DNA of 64,000 nucleotides, from assembly GCF_012844225.1 (NCBI RefSeq), contig NZ_JABAGQ010000013.1:81596-145595 (forward strand), written 5' to 3'. How positions within the stretch are numbered: position 1 is the stretch's first letter; every line of letters begins with the position of its first letter. The stretch is from Rhodococcus sp. 105337 (GTDB taxonomy: Bacteria > Actinomycetota > Actinomycetes > Mycobacteriales > Mycobacteriaceae). Positions 1 to 8,501 of this stretch are shown in pieces. Both the position numbers and the translations under genes were made by a program. Below the pieces are notes generated by a model, which ran no database searches, had not been told where the DNA came from, and was given only the letters and a program-made list of their open reading frames with translations.

Positions 1-177
1 GACATCACCCTTTTCGAGTACGTCAAGCGCAACAACCGCGAGACGGGTGCGGCGCTGGTCGGCATCGAACTCGGTGCGGCAGAGAATCTTTCGTCGCTGC
101 TTCATCGGATGGACGCGTCGCCTGTCGAGGCGCAGCGGCTCGAGCCCGGGTCGCCGGCCTACCGTTATCTGACGTAG
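1..177 (+). CDS. ilvA: Threonine dehydratase, C-terminal end (partial)
   Basis: The window opens inside a gene whose frame 1 reads DITLFEYVKRNNRETGAALV and ends LEPGSPAYRYLT before TAG at 175-177. These 58 residues match the C-terminal ACT-like regulatory domain of biosynthetic threonine dehydratase, the PLP enzyme that makes 2-oxobutanoate for isoleucine synthesis. The catalytic domain lies outside the window. The neighbouring minus-strand treZ ends 31 nt downstream, so the two genes converge; a weak CGGCG/CGCCG stem sits between them. ilvA followed by treZ is the order known in mycobacteria. Confidence 0.85.
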   Translation, partial: DITLFEYVKRNNRETGAALVGIELGAAENLSSLLHRMDASPVEAQRLEPGSPAYRYLT

Positions 178-207
178 GCCGGCGTCCCCGCCGACGGAGA
201 TTTCTCG

Positions 208-1974
208 TCAGACGAGCGGTTCCGATCGGGTCGCGCCGGTACGGGATTCGAGAATCACGAAGGAATGTCCCGGCACGAGCACTGCGGATTCGGTGCGATT
301 GACGGTCGGTTCGTCCCACCACAGGATGGGGCGCCCTCCGACCGGTACCGTCACCGGATCCGGTCCCAGATTGCACACCACTCGTAATGCCCCACGGTAC
401 AAGGTGATCCAGCGTTCCTCTTCGTCGTAGGTGACGTGGAGATGCTCGAGCCACGGATCGCTGACTTCGGCCCGCGCGCGGCGCAGCGCGATCAGCTCCC
501 GGTAACAGTCCAGCAGTCGTGCGTGCTCGGGTGCGGTGCGCTCGTCCCAGTTCAGTTTCGAGACCTCGAAGGTGGCCGGATCCTGCGGATTGGGAACGTC
601 CTCGGTGTTCCACCCGTGTTCACCGAACTCCCGGCGCCGGCCCTCCACGACCGCCGCGGCGAGTTCCGGTTCGGGATGCGAGGTGAAGTAGCGGAACGGT
701 GTACCGGCACCCCATTCTTCGCCCATGAACAGCATCGGCGTATACGGCGAGGTGAGGACGAGAGCAGCCCGAACGGCAAGCTGCCCGGCGTCGAGATAGG
801 CACCGGGCCGGTCGCCGAGCGCCCGGTTGCCGATCTGGTCGTGGGTGCACGTGTAGGCGACCAGTGAACTCGCGGGCGTGCGGCGGATATCGAGGGGACG
901 ACCGTGTATCCGCCCGCGGAACGTCGAATACGTTCCGGCATGGAAGAACCCGTGTCCCAGTGTCTGCGCCAGGCATTCGAGAGACCCGAAATCGCCGTAG
1001 TAGCCCTGACGTTCCCCCGACACGGCGGTGTGGATCGCATGGTGGATGTCGTCGGCCCACTGTGCCTGCAACCCGTACCCGCCACCGGAGCGCGGGGTGA
1101 TCATGCGGGGATCGTTGAGGTCGCTCTCCGCGATGAGGCTCAGGGGGCGTCCGAGATGCGTGGAGAGACGGAATGTTTCGACTGCCAGTTCCTCGAGAAG
1201 GTGGGTCGCGGTGTGGTCGAGGAGGGCGTGAACCGCGTCGAGCCGGAGCGCGTCGATGTGGAAGTCCCGGAACCAGCGGAGCGCGTTGTCGAGGATGTAC
1301 CGGCGGACCTCGCCGGAGTCCGTGCCGTCCAGATTGATGCTGTCGCCCCAGATGCCCGGGGCGGGCGCCACATACGGGCCGAACCTGCCGAGATAGTTAC
1401 CCGACGGGCCGAGATGGTTGTAGACCACGTCCAGCGCCACCGCGATACCTCGCGCGTGCGCAGCGTCGACGAAACGTTGCAGTGCGGCCGGGCCGCCGTA
1501 GGGCTCGTGCACCGCGTACCACAACACACCGTCGTAGCCCCATCCGTGGGGGCCGTTGAAGGCGTTGAGCGGCATGAGTTCGACGAAGCCGACACCGAGA
1601 TCGGCGAGTTCGTCGAGCCGGCCGATCGCCGCGTCGAGCGTGCCCTCCTCGGTGAACGTGCCGATGTGAAGTTCGTAGAGGACGCTGCCCGGGAGTTGCC
1701 GGCCGGTCCACAACCGGTCGGACCACCCGCCGGGGTCGACGGCATGGAGTTGTGACAGTCCGTGCACCCCGTCGGGTTGCCTCGGAGAGCGGGGGTCCGG
1801 GAGCACCGTGTCGGTGTCGCCGTCGAGGACGAAGCCGTATCGGGCGTCGGGGGGGACGTCGACTTCGGCACGCCACCACCCTCGCCTGTCACGCTCCATG
1901 GGATGAAGAGCCTCGTGGGCGTACAACTGCACTGATGATGGGATCGGGGCCCAGACCTCGAAGGTATGCACCAC
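208..1974 (-). CDS. treZ: Malto-oligosyltrehalose trehalohydrolase
   Basis: This GH13 enzyme releases trehalose from the reducing end of maltooligosyltrehalose in the cytoplasm, the last step of the TreX-TreY-TreZ route from glycogen. The 588 residues are full length. An N-terminal beta-sandwich (FEVWAPIPSSVQLYAHEA) is followed by the barrel with DVVYNHLGPSGNYL, the nucleophile region IDALRLDAVHALLD, the acid IAESDLNDPR and YTCTHDQIGN. Tandem GTG codons at 1974 and 1971 are possible starts and neither has a strong ribosome binding site. Unlike the usual arrangement, treZ is about 8 kb from treY/treX in this window. It is divergent from the TetR gene at 2075. Confidence 0.93.
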   Translation of the reverse strand: MVHTFEVWAPIPSSVQLYAHEALHPMERDRRGWWRAEVDVPPDARYGFVLDGDTDTVLPDPRSPRQPDGVHGLSQLHAVDPGGWSDRLWTGRQLPGSVLYELHIGTFTEEGTLDAAIGRLDELADLGVGFVELMPLNAFNGPHGWGYDGVLWYAVHEPYGGPAALQRFVDAAHARGIAVALDVVYNHLGPSGNYLGRFGPYVAPAPGIWGDSINLDGTDSGEVRRYILDNALRWFRDFHIDALRLDAVHALLDHTATHLLEELAVETFRLSTHLGRPLSLIAESDLNDPRMITPRSGGGYGLQAQWADDIHHAIHTAVSGERQGYYGDFGSLECLAQTLGHGFFHAGTYSTFRGRIHGRPLDIRRTPASSLVAYTCTHDQIGNRALGDRPGAYLDAGQLAVRAALVLTSPYTPMLFMGEEWGAGTPFRYFTSHPEPELAAAVVEGRRREFGEHGWNTEDVPNPQDPATFEVSKLNWDERTAPEHARLLDCYRELIALRRARAEVSDPWLEHLHVTYDEEERWITLYRGALRVVCNLGPDPVTVPVGGRPILWWDEPTVNRTESAVLVPGHSFVILESRTGATRSEPLV

Positions 1975-2074
1975 ACCAGCATGCCGTGTGTTCGCCTGCG
2001 GTGCAGCGTGTCACCTACGCCGGGACCGATTTCGGCGCGTCGGCGCTGCACGCGGTGCTGCTAGGGTGATCGTG

Positions 2075-2725
2075 ATGTCCGAGCCCGTCCGAAGAACCTA
2101 CAGCTCGCCGCTCAGAGAAGAAGCGGCGCGCCGGACCAGGGCCGCGATCCGTGGGGCAGCGGCGCGCCTCTTCGTTCGCGACGGATACGTGAGCACTACG
2201 GTGCGGCACATCGCCGAAGAGGCAGGTGTCGCGGTGCGGACCGTCTTCACCGCCTACCCCGGTGGAAAGGCAGATCTGTTTCGCGAAGCCCTCGACGAAG
2301 CCGTCGCAGGCCCCGGTGACACGTCGGCAACTCAGGGGCGTCCCACCGTGCGGCGACCCGGTGACCGCCCGATGACCGAGGCCGACCTGATCGTCGAGCG
2401 GGTCGTCGACTACGGCGCCGAGATGCTCGAACGTGCCGGCGGGCTCCTCATGACTTCCGTCGAGTCGTCGGGCGCCGACCCCGATATGCGCCGGTTCGCG
2501 GAAGAAGACGCACGTGCGACCGCCGACAACGCGCGCACCATCGCGGAAGGCCTGTACGAGGGCGGCTGGCTGCGTCCCGACATCACCGCCGAGCACGCCG
2601 CCGACGTGCTGTACACACTCATCTCGCCGCAGGTGCACTCGCTGTTACGCCGTGACTGTGGGTGGGACATCGCGCATTACCGCTCGTGGCTCGCGTCGAC
2701 GCTCCGCGCGACACTTCTCCGCTGA
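2075..2725 (+). CDS. TetR/AcrR family transcriptional regulator
   Basis: This 216-residue protein has an N-terminal TetR helix-turn-helix (GAAARLFVRDGYVSTTVRHI followed by AEEAGVAVRTVFTAYPGGKA) and a helical C-terminal ligand or dimerisation domain. The start ATG at 2075 is preceded by TAGGGT at 2062-2067, seven nt upstream, so the message is probably leaderless; GTG at 2072 is the alternative. It is divergent from treZ, with about 100 nt between the start codons, so it might regulate treZ or itself, but no convincing operator was found. The ligand is unknown. Confidence 0.85.
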   Translation: MSEPVRRTYSSPLREEAARRTRAAIRGAAARLFVRDGYVSTTVRHIAEEAGVAVRTVFTAYPGGKADLFREALDEAVAGPGDTSATQGRPTVRRPGDRPMTEADLIVERVVDYGAEMLERAGGLLMTSVESSGADPDMRRFAEEDARATADNARTIAEGLYEGGWLRPDITAEHAADVLYTLISPQVHSLLRRDCGWDIAHYRSWLASTLRATLLR

Positions 2726-2731
2726 CCGGAT

Positions 2732-3142
2732 CTACCGGCCACCGTCGGCGTCGAGGTAGAGCCAGTCGCCGTTCTCCCGCACGAACCGGCTGTGCTCGTG
2801 CATCGAGTCGGACACTCCTACGTGCGTCCAGTGGGCGCGGAACTCGACGGTGCCTTCCGCGTGGAGGAAACCCCCGCCGGTAGTGTGCAGGATTTCCAGA
2901 CCGGTCCAGTGTTGTTCGGGATCCAGGTCGAGGCGTGCGGGCCGGGTGGACGGGTGCCAGGTGCGACGGAGATAGTCGACATCGCCGAGGACGAACGCGG
3001 TGTACCGCGACCGCATCAGTTGTTCGGCGGTCGGTGCGCTGCGCCCGGCGAGAAATACTCCGCAGCATTCGCCCAGGGGGATACCGCGCCCGCACGGGCA
3101 CGCGGTGTCGGCGGAATGCACAGAATTCTGACGGCGTCGGAC
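2732..3142 (-). CDS. YchJ/UPF0225-family SEC-C motif protein
   Basis: This small protein of about 136 residues carries an N-terminal SEC-C-like zinc motif (CPCGRG, then a CC pair) followed by an NTF2-like half: LMRSRYTAFVLGDVDYLRRT, then TWHPSTRP, HWTGLEI and EFRAHW. These are the hallmarks of the YchJ/UPF0225 family, whose function is not established. ATG at 3142 is used here because the family begins just before the cysteine motif; an in-frame GTG at 3178 would add 12 residues. The gene converges with the TetR gene (7 nt apart). Confidence 0.8.
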   Translation of the reverse strand, partial: VRRRQNSVHSADTACPCGRGIPLGECCGVFLAGRSAPTAEQLMRSRYTAFVLGDVDYLRRTWHPSTRPARLDLDPEQHWTGLEILHTTGGGFLHAEGTVEFRAHWTHVGVSDSMHEHSRFVRENGDWLYLDADGGR

Positions 3143-3210
3143 CATCGCGCCATTGTCCCACTGCCGCAGATCCCTCACCGAGGGGCGTGTGGTGGTGCAG
3201 AATGCCGACC

Positions 3211-3687
3211 ATGCACGCTCAGCGATACGTCGGGGTGGTCGGACCGGGTGAGGCCACGCCCGAGCAGCGACGGATCGCCCGCACGCTGGGCGGTCTGCTC
3301 GCGGGGCGCCGCGCGATCGTGGTGACCGGGGGATTGGGCGGGGTCATGGCCGCGGCGTCCCGGGGAGCGATCGAGGCGGGCGGCACCACCGTCGGATTCC
3401 TCCCCGGTGACGATCGTGCCGACGGCAATCCGTATCTGACGGTGGCGATCCCCACCGGACTGGGCGAGATGCGTAACGCGCTTCTCGTCCGCAGTTGTGA
3501 CGCTCTCGTGGTCGTCGGCGGCAGTTGGGGGACGATGAGTGAAATCGCGCTCGCGGTGCGAACGGGTGTGCCTGTCTTCTCCGTCGGCGGATGGAAGATG
3601 CCCGCTGGTGGCGTGCTCGACGTCGAATCTCCGGCCGAGGCGGTGGAGTGCGTGCACGCGCTGCTGTGGCGCCAAGAACCCCGGTAA
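3211..3687 (+). CDS. LOG/TIGR00725-like nucleotide-binding protein
   Basis: The 158-residue protein has a Rossmann-like fold of the LOG/DprA-A superfamily: YVGVVGPGEATPEQ, then VVTGGLGGVMAAASRGAIEA, EMRNALLVRSCDALVVVGGSWGTMSEI and VFSVGGW. It looks closest to the TIGR00725 group rather than to true cytokinin-activating LOG enzymes, because the PGGxGTxxE motif is replaced by VGGSWGTMSE. Its biochemical role is unknown. ATG at 3211 lies 7 nt after CAGAAT, suggesting a leaderless message; ATG at 3202 is the alternative. A strong hairpin follows the stop codon. Confidence 0.78.
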   Translation: MHAQRYVGVVGPGEATPEQRRIARTLGGLLAGRRAIVVTGGLGGVMAAASRGAIEAGGTTVGFLPGDDRADGNPYLTVAIPTGLGEMRNALLVRSCDALVVVGGSWGTMSEIALAVRTGVPVFSVGGWKMPAGGVLDVESPAEAVECVHALLWRQEPR

Positions 3688-3696
3688 GGCGCGCAA

Positions 3697-3724
3697 CACC
3701 GGCCATCCGATGGGATGGCCGGTG
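3697..3724. terminator. Bidirectional hairpin terminator
   Basis: A perfect 12-bp inverted repeat, CACCGGCCATCC with GGATGGCCGGTG, is separated by a 4-nt loop. It lies between the convergent LOG-like gene (ending 3687) and amidohydrolase gene (ending 3780). There is no U-tract, which is common for actinobacterial stem-loop terminators. Confidence 0.75.
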
Positions 3725-3779
3725 CTGCAACGGATGCCGAGAGGAGACGGCGCCGTGTTTCCTGGTCCGGTACGGACGT

Positions 3780-5051
3780 CTACGAGTTCGCGAGTTCGTA
3801 ACGCCGGCGGTACTCGCTCTTGGACGTCTCGCTGATGTCGACGTCCGTGGCCCGGGCGCGCAGAGCACCGACCGTCGCCTGCTCACGAGGGATGTGGGCG
3901 AACGGGTCCCAATCGAAGAACCGCGCGGCGTTACCGAAGGTGATCTTGTCGATCTCCTCGTCGGTGCACTCGGAGGCGACCAGTTCCTCCATGAGCATCT
4001 CGGGGGAGTTCGGCCACGTCGAATCCGAGTGCGGGTAGTCGCACTCCCACGCGATGGTGTCGATGCCCAAGTGGTTGCGGTTGTTCAGGCCGCTCGGCTC
4101 GGTGATGTAGCACGCCAGGAAGTTCTTGCGCCACACGTCCGTCGGGGTCATACCCGTGGGCAGGAAGCTCACTCCCGTCCACGACTGGTTGACGATGTGC
4201 CGCTCGAGACGGTCGAGCCACGGAGCCACCCAGCCCACGCCGCCCTCGCTCATGGCGAATTTGAGGTCCGGGAACTTCCGGAAGACCCCGCTGAGCATGA
4301 CGTCGTTCGCGGCGATCGTGGAGATGAGCGGCGTCAGCACCATCATGTCGTCGATGTTGAAGCCTTCGGGCCGCTTGACCAGGCTGAAGCCGCCACCGAT
4401 GTGCAGGCTGAGCACGATGTTGTGGTCGACGCAGGCCTTGAAGATCGGGTCCCAGTAGCCGGACTTGAAGTCCGGGTAACCTTCGCCGACACCGTAGGGA
4501 GTTTCGGGGATGCTGATCGAGCGGCAGCCCATGGCGGCGAGTCGCGCGATCTCCTTGACGGATTCGTCGACGTCGAAGAACGGGATGATCCCGAGCGGAA
4601 TGAATCGTCCCGGGTGGGCGTTGGGGACCTCGCCGACCACCCAGTCGTTGAACGCCTTACAGGCGGCGAGGGACAGCTTCTTGTCGGGAAGGCTTGCCAG
4701 GTGGGTGCCGGCGAAGCCGGGGAAGGTGGCGAACAGCGTTGCGGCGAGGGTGCCGTTGGCATCCATGTCACGCACGCGCATGTCCATGTCGTAGACGCCG
4801 GGACGCATTTCGGCGTATCCGGTGGGGTCCATGCCCCATTCGCTCTTGGGCCAGGAGACGACGGCGTTGAGGCCGGAGCTTCCCACGACCTTGTCCTGGA
4901 ACAGCCAGGCCTGCACGTTGGGATTGCGCGGATGGGCGGTCAGGCGCGGTGCCTGGTCCATCAGGCTCTTGGGGAAATACTTTTCGAAGATGTCAGCTGG
5001 CTCCACGACGTGGTCGTCGATGCTGATCATCACCATGTCATCAATGTTCAT
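3780..5051 (-). CDS. Amidohydrolase-2 family metal-dependent hydrolase
   Basis: A 423-residue protein of the amidohydrolase_2/ACMSD-like TIM-barrel family. Visible features are the N-terminal MISIDDHVVEPADIF with the first metal-site motif (DDHVVEP, in place of the usual HxH), a barrel segment FIPLGIIPFFDVDESVKEIA, VLSLHIGG with a histidine ligand, KFAMSEGGVGWVAPWLDRLE, and a late acidic site IAWECDYPHSDSTWPNS. Such proteins hydrolyse or decarboxylate aromatic or cyclic acids, but the substrate here is unknown. The start ATG at 5051 follows AGGAGAGGAA. It is transcribed alone, divergent from the unknown ORF at 5402. Confidence 0.85.
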   Translation of the reverse strand: MNIDDMVMISIDDHVVEPADIFEKYFPKSLMDQAPRLTAHPRNPNVQAWLFQDKVVGSSGLNAVVSWPKSEWGMDPTGYAEMRPGVYDMDMRVRDMDANGTLAATLFATFPGFAGTHLASLPDKKLSLAACKAFNDWVVGEVPNAHPGRFIPLGIIPFFDVDESVKEIARLAAMGCRSISIPETPYGVGEGYPDFKSGYWDPIFKACVDHNIVLSLHIGGGFSLVKRPEGFNIDDMMVLTPLISTIAANDVMLSGVFRKFPDLKFAMSEGGVGWVAPWLDRLERHIVNQSWTGVSFLPTGMTPTDVWRKNFLACYITEPSGLNNRNHLGIDTIAWECDYPHSDSTWPNSPEMLMEELVASECTDEEIDKITFGNAARFFDWDPFAHIPREQATVGALRARATDVDISETSKSEYRRRYELANS

Positions 5052-5401
5052 TTGGGTCCGTTCCTCTCCTGTCCTGCGCGGTGAGCGCTCGCAGCGATCC
5101 CGGTCACACAAGAGAATATCGCTTCCATGCACGAGAATCAGGTTCAACACTACTGAAAATGGTGCTTCTTGGGAATCCTCGGCCGCCGGAGGTCGGGTTG
5201 GCCGTCGTTCCGGTAGGGGAGGTGGGGCCGAGGGAATGTCCGGCGCCCGCTCACCGCGCTGTCCCGTGCCGATAGGTTCCCCTTCGATGAATTCGCTGAA
5301 ATGCCAGTTCAGCGACAGTTTTTCGGGGCCGAAGACGCTAGGATCGGCCTCATGGTCCGGCACCGTCGACGAGGGATGTTCCGCGGTGCGGCAAGGAGGT
5401 C
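5052..5401. other. 350-nt divergent intergenic region with a palindrome
   Basis: Noncoding region between the amidohydrolase start (minus) and a possible small gene (plus). It contains an A/T-richer stretch around 5110-5165 that probably holds the amidohydrolase promoter, and a perfect inverted repeat, CGCTGAA at 5294-5300 and TTCAGCG at 5308-5314 with a 7-nt spacer, which could be an operator or a small hairpin. No RNA gene was recognised. Confidence 0.4.
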
Positions 5402-5641
5402 GTGTGGCAGACGAGGACACCCAGCGAGAGGCAGCCGGTTCCGGGGGTCAGGGAGGACGTAGTGGTGGCGCAGAGCGGAGAGTTCCCCCTGCCGGTCGAG
5501 GACAGCGATCCGGCGACGGAGGCCGAGCGGTGGGCCGACCGGACAGCGGAGCAGAAGTGGGAAACGGCTCGGACGGCGCGGGACCCGGATCGGTGGCGGA
5601 CGCAGAACGTCCGGCCGAACCCGCTTGCGGTGCGTTGCTGA
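5402..5641 (+). CDS. Small hypothetical protein
   Basis: A 79-residue ORF starting with GTG at 5402 just after AAGGAGGTC. The sequence is polar and charged (ATEAERWADRTAEQKWETAR) with no membrane segment and no recognised domain. It overlaps the next ORF by 17 nt in another frame. A GTG two bases further on opens a competing Gly/Arg-rich frame with the same ribosome binding site; that frame looks like low-complexity shadow. Whether this is a real protein is uncertain. Confidence 0.35.
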   Translation: MWQTRTPSERQPVPGVREDVVVAQSGEFPLPVEDSDPATEAERWADRTAEQKWETARTARDPDRWRTQNVRPNPLAVRC

Positions 5642-6431
5642 GAACGCCTCGGCGACCGAGCAGGTCTGTGGTCTCGACGGTGACGACCGGCCTGACGCCG
5701 CGGATCTCGTCTCCCTCGGCGAGCGCCTGACCGGCCTCCGCGTGCAGTGGCGTGAGCTGCACGACCTGGAAGCTCGACTCCGCAGCGAATTACACGCCTC
5801 GGGCATCGAGCCGGAGGTTGTGCCGAAGCGGGCGGTGCGTGACATCGCAACGGCCCGACCTTCCTGGAGGGAGCGCCCGGTCACCGCCCGTCAAGTGCAG
5901 ATCCTCGAACGGCTCGAAGCCGAGACGGATGCGACGTTTCCGGCTGGGTCGACCAGCACCCGTGGCCAGGCCTACGACCTGATCGCCTCGTTGCTGGCCG
6001 GCAACATCCCGCAGGCGCAGATCAGGGACCGGCTCGCAGGACCCCTGTTCATGTTCGGCCCCGACGTCGCCGAAGAACGCCCCGATCTGGTCGATGCGAC
6101 CTCGGACATTCCGCGTGCGCGTCTGGCTGCCGAGCTGCGCGGGAACATCATCCCGAATCTGCCTGCACTCGAGGCGCCGGATACCTCCGCATTGTTCACC
6201 GATGCCGGTGGATACTGTGCGTTGCGCTTGATCGACCATGTGGAGTCCGAGCTCCGCTACTTCCCGGTCCTCGGATGGGACTACACGCTCGACGGCGGTG
6301 CCTCGTTCACGCAATGCGGCCACAATGCTCGCGTAGCGACCGGCGCGATACTCGAGGCACGCGACAAGCCGGTCCCGGACTGGATCGAGCGCGTCTACCG
6401 CCCCTACGCCCAGGCTGATCCCACCTCATGA
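5625..6431 (+). CDS. Hypothetical protein with DUF3072-like segment
   Basis: An open frame of up to 268 residues. The true start is unclear; TTG at 5625 is the most upstream possibility. The N-terminal third is helical (LVSLGERLTGLRVQWRELHD). The middle segment, ERPVTARQVQILERLEAETD followed by TRGQAYDLIASLLAG, resembles the short 'T..Q...L..L.......t..eA...I..L' pattern of DUF3072-like elements found in DNA-associated and mobile-element proteins (my reading only). The C-terminus has no recognised domain. It stands alone on the plus strand with no known partner. Confidence 0.55.
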   Translation: MRCVAENASATEQVCGLDGDDRPDAADLVSLGERLTGLRVQWRELHDLEARLRSELHASGIEPEVVPKRAVRDIATARPSWRERPVTARQVQILERLEAETDATFPAGSTSTRGQAYDLIASLLAGNIPQAQIRDRLAGPLFMFGPDVAEERPDLVDATSDIPRARLAAELRGNIIPNLPALEAPDTSALFTDAGGYCALRLIDHVESELRYFPVLGWDYTLDGGASFTQCGHNARVATGAILEARDKPVPDWIERVYRPYAQADPTS

Positions 6432-6895
6432 CCGGGGTTACCGATTAGGTCCGGAACGACGAATCGCAACGCGATCGCGGAAGTGGTTGAAGAAGAGGGG
6501 CTTTCACCGATCGCAGGCACGGGCACGGCAGTGCTTGCGCGAACCGGATTGCACTGCGCCGCAGTAGGATTCCTCCGGTAGATTCACTATCCCTTCGTGA
6601 AGAATGACGTTCTGCAATGAGAGAACATTAGTATTACGCCCACGTATCCGCAAGGATTTCCGGGGAATTACTTTCCGAGTCGCCGAATTGCTTGGTGCCG
6701 TTGACAAATGGCCGATGCTCCGTGACAGTGGGCGTGCACCGGGCGGCTTTGCTCCTCGAATCCGGTGAGATGTCATCTGTTCTGTCGGGCGCGCAGCGCT
6801 CGAATCGAGTTCTGTCGATCCGTTGCACTGCGCATGGGTGGATGTGTGCGCGTGTGGTTCGGCTCGCCCCTTGTTCCGCACGTCGAGAGGTCCCC
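6432..6895. other. 464-nt intergenic region
   Basis: No convincing gene is present. The stretch from about 6580 to 6700 is noticeably A/T-richer than its surroundings and probably carries the promoter of the solute-binding protein gene at 6896, leaving a long 5' leader of perhaps 150-250 nt. I looked for riboswitch-like pairing in this leader and could not define one by eye. Confidence 0.35.
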
Positions 6896-8473
6896 ATGTT
6901 CCGACCCCACCGCTTCCTACCCGCGATCGCGGCGGCCTGCGCCGCTGCCCTTCTGCTGACCTCCTGTGGCGGCGCCGAATCCGGCAACGTCGCCTCCGCG
7001 GCAGGCGCCGATGCCGGCGACCCCGTGGCGGGCGGCACCCTCCGCACCATCCAGATGGGCGAGCCGCGCAGCCTGGATCCGGCCGCACTCTCCAATACCT
7101 GGGCGCACCAGCCTGTGCTCGGCAACGCGCTCTACGGAACGCTGATGATCAACAATCTCGACACCCTCGACATCGAGTACAAGATGGCGACCGACTTCGC
7201 CACCACGGACGGGGGAGCGACCTTCGACCTCGTCCTGCGCCCCGGGCTGACGTTCACGGACGGCACACCGCTCGACGCGGCTGCGGTCAAGTTCAACTGG
7301 GACCGGCTGCGCGACCCCGCGCTCGGATCGACCGCGATCCGGCAGGCCGCACAGGTGGCGTCTTCGGAGGTCGTCGATCCGACCACACTGAGGATTGCTT
7401 TGGCGGCACCCAATCCGCATTTTCCGCAGGGCATGCTCACTACCTCGATGAACTGGATCGCCTCGCCGGCCGCATTGCAGAAGGGCGCGGCGGAGTTCGA
7501 CCGTGAGCCTGTGGGCGCCGGGCCGTTCTCCTTGGAGAACTGGGTGCGGGGTGACTCGATCGATCTGGTGAAGAACCCGGACTTCTGGGACGCACCCAAG
7601 CCGTACCTCGACAAGCTCACCGTCCGCACCGTGGCCGACAACTCCCAGCGGTTCAACATGATCTCCACCGGCGGCGCCGATCTGTCTCTCGAAGCGAGCT
7701 GGGGAACTCTGGCCAAGGCGGACGCAGCGGGTATCCCCGCCGAGGTCGTACCCGCAGGTGGCGGTCAGATCATGATCATGAACTCGGCGCGCGCGCCCTT
7801 CGACGATGTGCGGGCCCGCCGGGCGGTATCCCTGGCGGCAGACCTCGACGCCCTCAACAGCGTCGTCTTCAACGGCGAGGGTGAGATCCCCGAGACCCTG
7901 TTCCCCGAGGGCTCCCCGTACTTCGCCGACATCCCGCTCGCGACGAGCGACAAGGAGACCGCGCAGCAACTGTTCGACGAACTGGCAGCAGAAGGCAAGC
8001 CGGTTTCGTTCACCTTCATGTCCTACCCCACGCAGGAAACGAAGGCGGCCGCCGAGTCGCTGCAGGCGCAACTCGGTGCGTTCGACAACGTCGAGGTCAA
8101 GGTCGAGGTGGTGGACTACGCCGCGGCGACGGCCCGCGCCGGCTCGCGCGACTTCGACATGGTGATCTCCTCTGCGATCACTCAGGATCCGGACTACGCG
8201 CTGTGGACCGCATTCCACGGTGACTCTCCCGGAAACTTCTCGGGTCTCGACGACCCGGAACTCAACGACGCCTTGGATGCCGGCCGCGTCGCCGAAGGGG
8301 CGGACGAGCGCAAGGCAGCGTACGAGACAGCACAGAAGCGGCTCGTCGACCTGGTGCCCGGTATCTGGTACACCAAGGCCGCGCCCGCGGTGGTCTACAG
8401 CGAGAACGTCCACGGCGTCCGGATGTTCACCCTCGGCTCACCGATGCCCGAAGAAATGTGGATGACGAACTGA
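6896..8473 (+). CDS. Family-5 ABC transporter solute-binding lipoprotein
   Basis: The 525-residue protein begins with a lipoprotein signal (FLPAIAAACAAALLLTSC, lipobox LTSC) and has the SBP_bac_5 fold: VAGGTLRTIQMGEPRSLDPA at the N-terminus, then YKMATDFATTDGGATFDLVL, GTPLDAAAVKFNWDRLRDP and PVGAGPFSLENW. Family members capture oligopeptides, nickel chelates or other solutes outside the membrane. No permease or ATPase gene lies nearby, so it is an orphan that must share a transporter or act otherwise. The SDR at 8502 follows after 28 nt and is probably cotranscribed. Confidence 0.88.
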   Translation: MFRPHRFLPAIAAACAAALLLTSCGGAESGNVASAAGADAGDPVAGGTLRTIQMGEPRSLDPAALSNTWAHQPVLGNALYGTLMINNLDTLDIEYKMATDFATTDGGATFDLVLRPGLTFTDGTPLDAAAVKFNWDRLRDPALGSTAIRQAAQVASSEVVDPTTLRIALAAPNPHFPQGMLTTSMNWIASPAALQKGAAEFDREPVGAGPFSLENWVRGDSIDLVKNPDFWDAPKPYLDKLTVRTVADNSQRFNMISTGGADLSLEASWGTLAKADAAGIPAEVVPAGGGQIMIMNSARAPFDDVRARRAVSLAADLDALNSVVFNGEGEIPETLFPEGSPYFADIPLATSDKETAQQLFDELAAEGKPVSFTFMSYPTQETKAAAESLQAQLGAFDNVEVKVEVVDYAAATARAGSRDFDMVISSAITQDPDYALWTAFHGDSPGNFSGLDDPELNDALDAGRVAEGADERKAAYETAQKRLVDLVPGIWYTKAAPAVVYSENVHGVRMFTLGSPMPEEMWMTN

Positions 8474-8501
8474 TCCGGTTCGTCACGGGAAAGGTGAAGC
8501 G

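Noticed and set aside
3591..5084. A 497-codon plus-strand ORF
   Set aside because: It lies opposite the amidohydrolase gene and has shadow-type Val/Arg/His-rich composition with no motif.
5404..5730. A Gly/Arg-rich frame using the same ribosome binding site as the ORF at 5402
   Set aside because: Composition is low complexity and no domain is visible; the 5402 frame has more natural composition, though neither is certain.
6432..6895. A riboswitch in the long leader before the solute-binding protein
   Set aside because: The leader length invited it, but I could not find a conserved core or a consistent stem arrangement.
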